Positions 60,889 through 64,000 of a stretch of 64,000 nucleotides of DNA are shown here, one piece after another. The notes under the pieces were generated by a model that did not search any database, was not told where the DNA came from, and saw only the letters and a program-made list of their open reading frames with translations. The translations under genes were made by a program, and so were the position numbers. Source of the stretch: Flavobacteriaceae bacterium PS02334 (lineage in GTDB: Bacteria; Bacteroidota; Bacteroidia; Flavobacteriales; Flavobacteriaceae); the NCBI GenBank assembly GCA_029959295.1, contig JASCOH010000003.1, positions 248,001 through 312,000 of the forward strand. The letters are read 5' to 3'. Position 1 is the first letter of the stretch, and every line of letters begins with the position of its first letter.

Positions 60889-62577
60889 ATGAATACAGAA
60901 ATTTTAGGAATTATAGCAATGTTTGTCCTGACGCTGCTTTTGGCGATTCCCTTGGGAAAATATATTTCAAATGTTTACTTAGGAAAAAAGACCTTTTTCG
61001 ACCCAATCTTTAATCCGATTGAGAAAATATTTTTTAAAATAAGCGGCATCAATGTTACCAAAGAAATGAACTGGAAACAGCATTTGGTCGCATTATTATC
61101 TTTAAATGTAATTTGGTTTGTACTGGGAATGATCATTTTGCTTTGCCAAGGCTGGCTTCCTTTGAACCCAGATAATAATCCGAATATGTCGCCTGATTTG
61201 GCTTTCAATACTTCGATTTCTTTTTTGGTAAACTGTGATTTACAGCACTATTCTGGCGAATCTGGAGTAAGTTATTTGAGCCAGCTTTATTTGATGTTTT
61301 TGCAATTTGTTTCTGCCGGAATTGGTTTGGCCGTCGGAGCCGTTTTGTTCAATGCTTTAAAGGAAAGAACTACAGAAAATCTAGGCAATTTTTATAATTA
61401 CTTCATAAAATCTTGCCTTAGAATTTTGTTGCCGATTTCATTGATTGTTGCCGTAATTCTGTTATTTAACGGAACTCCGATGACTTTTGAAGGAAAACAA
61501 ACAATGACGACTTTGCAAGGTGAAACGGTTCAAGTTTCCACCGGTCCGGTTGCAGCATTTACTGCAATCAAGCACGTTGGAACGAACGGTGGTGGTTTTT
61601 TTGGAGCGAATTCTGCACATCCTTTTGAAAATCCGAATTACCTGACTAATATAGTTCAGATGATTGCCCAGATGATTATTCCGTTTGCAATGGTTTTTGC
61701 CTTAGGATTTTATCTGAATAGAAAGAAATTATCCTGGATGATTTTCGGAGTGATGACAATTGGATTTTTAGCCTTGGTAATTCCAACAGTTCATGCAGAA
61801 ATGAATGGAAATCCAGCAATTACCCAAATGGGAATCGACACTACATCTGGAGCAACCGAAGGAAAAGAAGTCCGTTTTGGAGCGGCAGCTTCTGGATATT
61901 GGAGTATTGCAACTACAGTAATTTCAACGGGTTCAGTAAATTCAATGCACGATAGCGCGATGCCTTTGTCAGGAATGATGCAATTATTGGCCATGATGGT
62001 CAGCTGTTTTTATGGAGGTTGCGGCGTCGGAATCTTGAACTTTTATATCTTCATCATTCTTGCAGTTTTCATCAGCGGTCTGATGGTGGGAAGAACTCCT
62101 GAGTTTTTAGGAAAGAAAATCGAAGCCCGAGAAATGAAAATTGCTATGCTAATTGCGTTGCTTCATCCGTTTTTGATATTGGTTGGAACTGCTTTATCGA
62201 CTGGCTTTCCTGAACTTGGAGCAAGCACTTTGAACAATCCAGGATTCCACGGATTCAGTGAAATTTTATATGAATTCACTTCTTCTGCAGCAAATAACGG
62301 AAGCGGTTTTGAAGGACTTGGCGACAACAATCCATGGTGGAATATTTCAACAGGAATCATTTTGTTACTTTCAAGATTTCTTCCAATCATCGGTCCAATT
62401 GCCATCGCTGGAATTCTAGCTTCTAAAAAACACATTCCAGAAAGCGCAGGAACTTTAAAAACAGATACGTCAACTTTTGGACTAATGATTTTTGCCGTGA
62501 TTTTTATTATAGCAGCGCTTTCATTCTTTCCTGCCTTGACATTGGGTCCGATTGCAGAATACTTCACTTTATATTAA
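60889..62577 (+). CDS. kdpA: K+-transporting ATPase subunit KdpA
   Basis: 562 residues, about ten membrane helices. KdpA is the K+-channel-like subunit of the high-affinity Kdp pump. Selectivity-filter segments: SFLVNCDLQHYSGESG, AIKHVGTNGGGFFGANSAHPFENP, GCGVGILNFY, and FTSSAANNGSGFEG. These match the four filter loops of the family. The N-terminus ILGIIAMFVLTLLLAIPLGKYISNVY is typical. kdpB follows 18 bases after. Confidence 0.97.
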   Translation: MNTEILGIIAMFVLTLLLAIPLGKYISNVYLGKKTFFDPIFNPIEKIFFKISGINVTKEMNWKQHLVALLSLNVIWFVLGMIILLCQGWLPLNPDNNPNMSPDLAFNTSISFLVNCDLQHYSGESGVSYLSQLYLMFLQFVSAGIGLAVGAVLFNALKERTTENLGNFYNYFIKSCLRILLPISLIVAVILLFNGTPMTFEGKQTMTTLQGETVQVSTGPVAAFTAIKHVGTNGGGFFGANSAHPFENPNYLTNIVQMIAQMIIPFAMVFALGFYLNRKKLSWMIFGVMTIGFLALVIPTVHAEMNGNPAITQMGIDTTSGATEGKEVRFGAAASGYWSIATTVISTGSVNSMHDSAMPLSGMMQLLAMMVSCFYGGCGVGILNFYIFIILAVFISGLMVGRTPEFLGKKIEAREMKIAMLIALLHPFLILVGTALSTGFPELGASTLNNPGFHGFSEILYEFTSSAANNGSGFEGLGDNNPWWNISTGIILLLSRFLPIIGPIAIAGILASKKHIPESAGTLKTDTSTFGLMIFAVIFIIAALSFFPALTLGPIAEYFTLY

Positions 62578-62595
62578 TCTACTGATTTTCAATAT

Positions 62596-64000
62596 ATGAA
62601 AACTCAAAATAAATCTTTGTTTCAAAAAGAGCTGATGCTTGAAGCATTTGTGCAATCTTTTCTGAAATTAAATCCGAAAACGCTTTTCCGAAATCCGATT
62701 ATGTTTACAGTAGAAATCGGGACTGCCGTTATGCTTGCCGTTTGTATTTGGATATTGACTGGTGAAGAATCTCAAGGAAGTTTTGCTTACAACTTCACCG
62801 TTTTTATCATTTTATTGTTTACGTTATTGTTTGCCAATTTTGCAGAAGCCATTGCCGAAGCTAGAGGAAAAGCGCAAGCCGACAGCCTGCGAAAAACCAG
62901 AGAAGAAACACCAGCCAAGAAAATTTTTCCTGTTGGCGAAATGCGTGTCGATGAGATGCAGATCGTGCCTTCCTCTAGCCTAGTCAAAGGCGATGTTTTT
63001 ATTTGTGAAGCGGGCGATACGATTCCAACTGATGGTGAAATTATCGAAGGCTTGGCAACGATTGACGAAAGCGCGATTACGGGCGAAAGCGCTCCGGTAA
63101 TTCGAGAAGCTGGCGGTGACAAAAGCTCTGTAACTGGAGGAACAAAAGTACTTTCTGACAAAATTAAAGTCCAAGTTACAACAGAACCTGGAGAAAGTTT
63201 TCTAGACAAAATGATTGCTTTGGTGGAAGGTGCTTCCCGTCAGAAAACGCCGAATGAAATTGCTTTGACCATTTTATTGGCAGGATTTACGTTAGTGTTT
63301 GTAATTGTCTGCGTGACTTTGAAACCTTTTGCAGATTTTGCCCATGTAAATATTACAATCGCTGCCTTTATTTCCTTATTTGTATGCTTGATTCCTACAA
63401 CAATTGGTGGCCTTTTATCTGCTATTGGGATTGCCGGAATGGACAGAGCTTTACGTGCAAACGTAATTACAAAATCTGGAAAAGCGGTGGAAACTGCCGG
63501 AGACATTGATGTTTTGCTTTTAGACAAAACTGGAACAATTACGATAGGAAATAGAAAAGCTACTCATTTTTATCCTGCGGTTGATGTAACGGAAAGTGAT
63601 TTTATTAAAGCTTGCGTACTTTCTTCTTTGGCGGATGAAACTCCTGAAGGAAAGTCGATAATTGAATTGGCAGGAAAAGAAGTTGCAAAAAAGCTTTCTA
63701 TCGAAGGCGCTACTTTGATCAAATTTACGGCTGAAACCAGAAGCAGCGGGGTCAATCTCCCTAATGGAAAAAAGATTAGAAAAGGTGCTTTTGATTCTAT
63801 CCGAAAATTAAGCGAAAAAGCAGGAAATCCTTTTCCTCAAGATACTGCTGATAAAGTGACGGAGATTTCGAGCAATGGCGGAACGCCTTTGGTGGTATCA
63901 GAAAATGATATCGTTTTAGGCGTAATTGAATTGCAAGATATCATCAAACCCGGAATTCAGGAACGTTTCGAGAGACTTCGAAAAATGGGTGTAAAAACCG
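62596..64000 (+). CDS. kdpB: K+-transporting ATPase subunit KdpB (3' end missing)
   Basis: 468 codons are visible, and the frame is open to the window end. KdpB is the P-type ATPase subunit that powers KdpA. TGES at 162-165 (the actuator loop), PTTIGGLLSAIGIAGMDRALRANVITKSGKAVE in the fourth helix region, and DKTGT with phospho-acceptor Asp310 are seen. The N domain begins after that. The rest of the protein, kdpC, and a kinase such as KdpD would lie downstream. Confidence 0.96.
   Translation, partial: MKTQNKSLFQKELMLEAFVQSFLKLNPKTLFRNPIMFTVEIGTAVMLAVCIWILTGEESQGSFAYNFTVFIILLFTLLFANFAEAIAEARGKAQADSLRKTREETPAKKIFPVGEMRVDEMQIVPSSSLVKGDVFICEAGDTIPTDGEIIEGLATIDESAITGESAPVIREAGGDKSSVTGGTKVLSDKIKVQVTTEPGESFLDKMIALVEGASRQKTPNEIALTILLAGFTLVFVIVCVTLKPFADFAHVNITIAAFISLFVCLIPTTIGGLLSAIGIAGMDRALRANVITKSGKAVETAGDIDVLLLDKTGTITIGNRKATHFYPAVDVTESDFIKACVLSSLADETPEGKSIIELAGKEVAKKLSIEGATLIKFTAETRSSGVNLPNGKKIRKGAFDSIRKLSEKAGNPFPQDTADKVTEISSNGGTPLVVSENDIVLGVIELQDIIKPGIQERFERLRKMGVKT

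Noticed and set aside
1-64000. CRISPR arrays, tRNA or rRNA genes, insertion sequences, prophage, integrases, toxin-antitoxin or defence islands
   Set aside because: None was seen on reading both strands; the repeats found are short palindromes without regular spacers and no transposase-like protein is present.

Overview
The window is a stretch of a low-GC Bacteroidota chromosome, most likely Flavobacterium or a close relative. This rests on a type IX secretion gene (porQ) beside cmk, on several promoters of the flavobacterial form TTG, 17-23 nt, TAnnTTTG, and on many Bacteroidota-type families: DUF2911, fasciclin-domain proteins, SCE/SCN-type lipoproteins, and a retropepsin-RimK fusion. Coding density is high. 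Most genes are core or housekeeping, and I see no prophage, insertion sequence, CRISPR array, tRNA or rRNA.

Layout. 1-4.5 kb: 3' part of a sodium:solute symporter, a DUF2911 protein, and an SRPBCC protein with a DNA photolyase. 4.5-11.3 kb: a TPR protein with gyrA (minus strand), and divergent clpC. 11.4-15 kb: RimK fusion, DUF421 membrane protein, histidine ammonia-lyase. 15.1-20.1 kb: threonine operon thrA-thrB-thrC behind a threonine-rich leader peptide. 20.1-28.6 kb: an HExxH protein, recG, bestrophin, kup, a candidate small RNA, pheT. 28.7-38 kb (minus): two fasciclin proteins, rpsA, nucleoside transporter, cmk, porQ, lon. 38-46.5 kb (minus): lipoprotein, UMF1-type MFS protein, M48 peptidase, GH31 glucosidase, glgB, YdeI-like protein. 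46.5-47.2 kb: five copies of a short repeat around a GIY-YIG gene. 47.3-52 kb (plus): hydrolase, two msrB genes, an Nth-like glycosylase, SRP RNA (minus), glutaminyl cyclase, esterase. 52-58.8 kb: secreted protein, dnaK, a GH114-like lipoprotein pair, sdaA, a lipoprotein. 58.9-64 kb: an NtrC-type regulator followed by kdp genes, cut at the window end inside kdpB.

How the genes work together. Protein quality control is well represented (ClpC, Lon, DnaK, M48, two MsrB). clpC and dnaK both carry sigma-54-like -24/-12 sequences with TGTCA/TGACA boxes, which suggests shared stress control (inference). Potassium uptake is covered twice: constitutive-type Kup, and Kdp next to a sigma-54-type response regulator. 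The thr operon covers aspartate phosphorylation, homoserine formation and threonine synthesis, probably under translation-coupled attenuation. glgB and GH31 form an alpha-glucan group.

The best leads for something new are the structured RNA at 25.93-26.02 kb, the thr leader, the two small ORFs before kdpA, the NtrC/kdp control region, and the repeat pairs framing the GIY-YIG gene.
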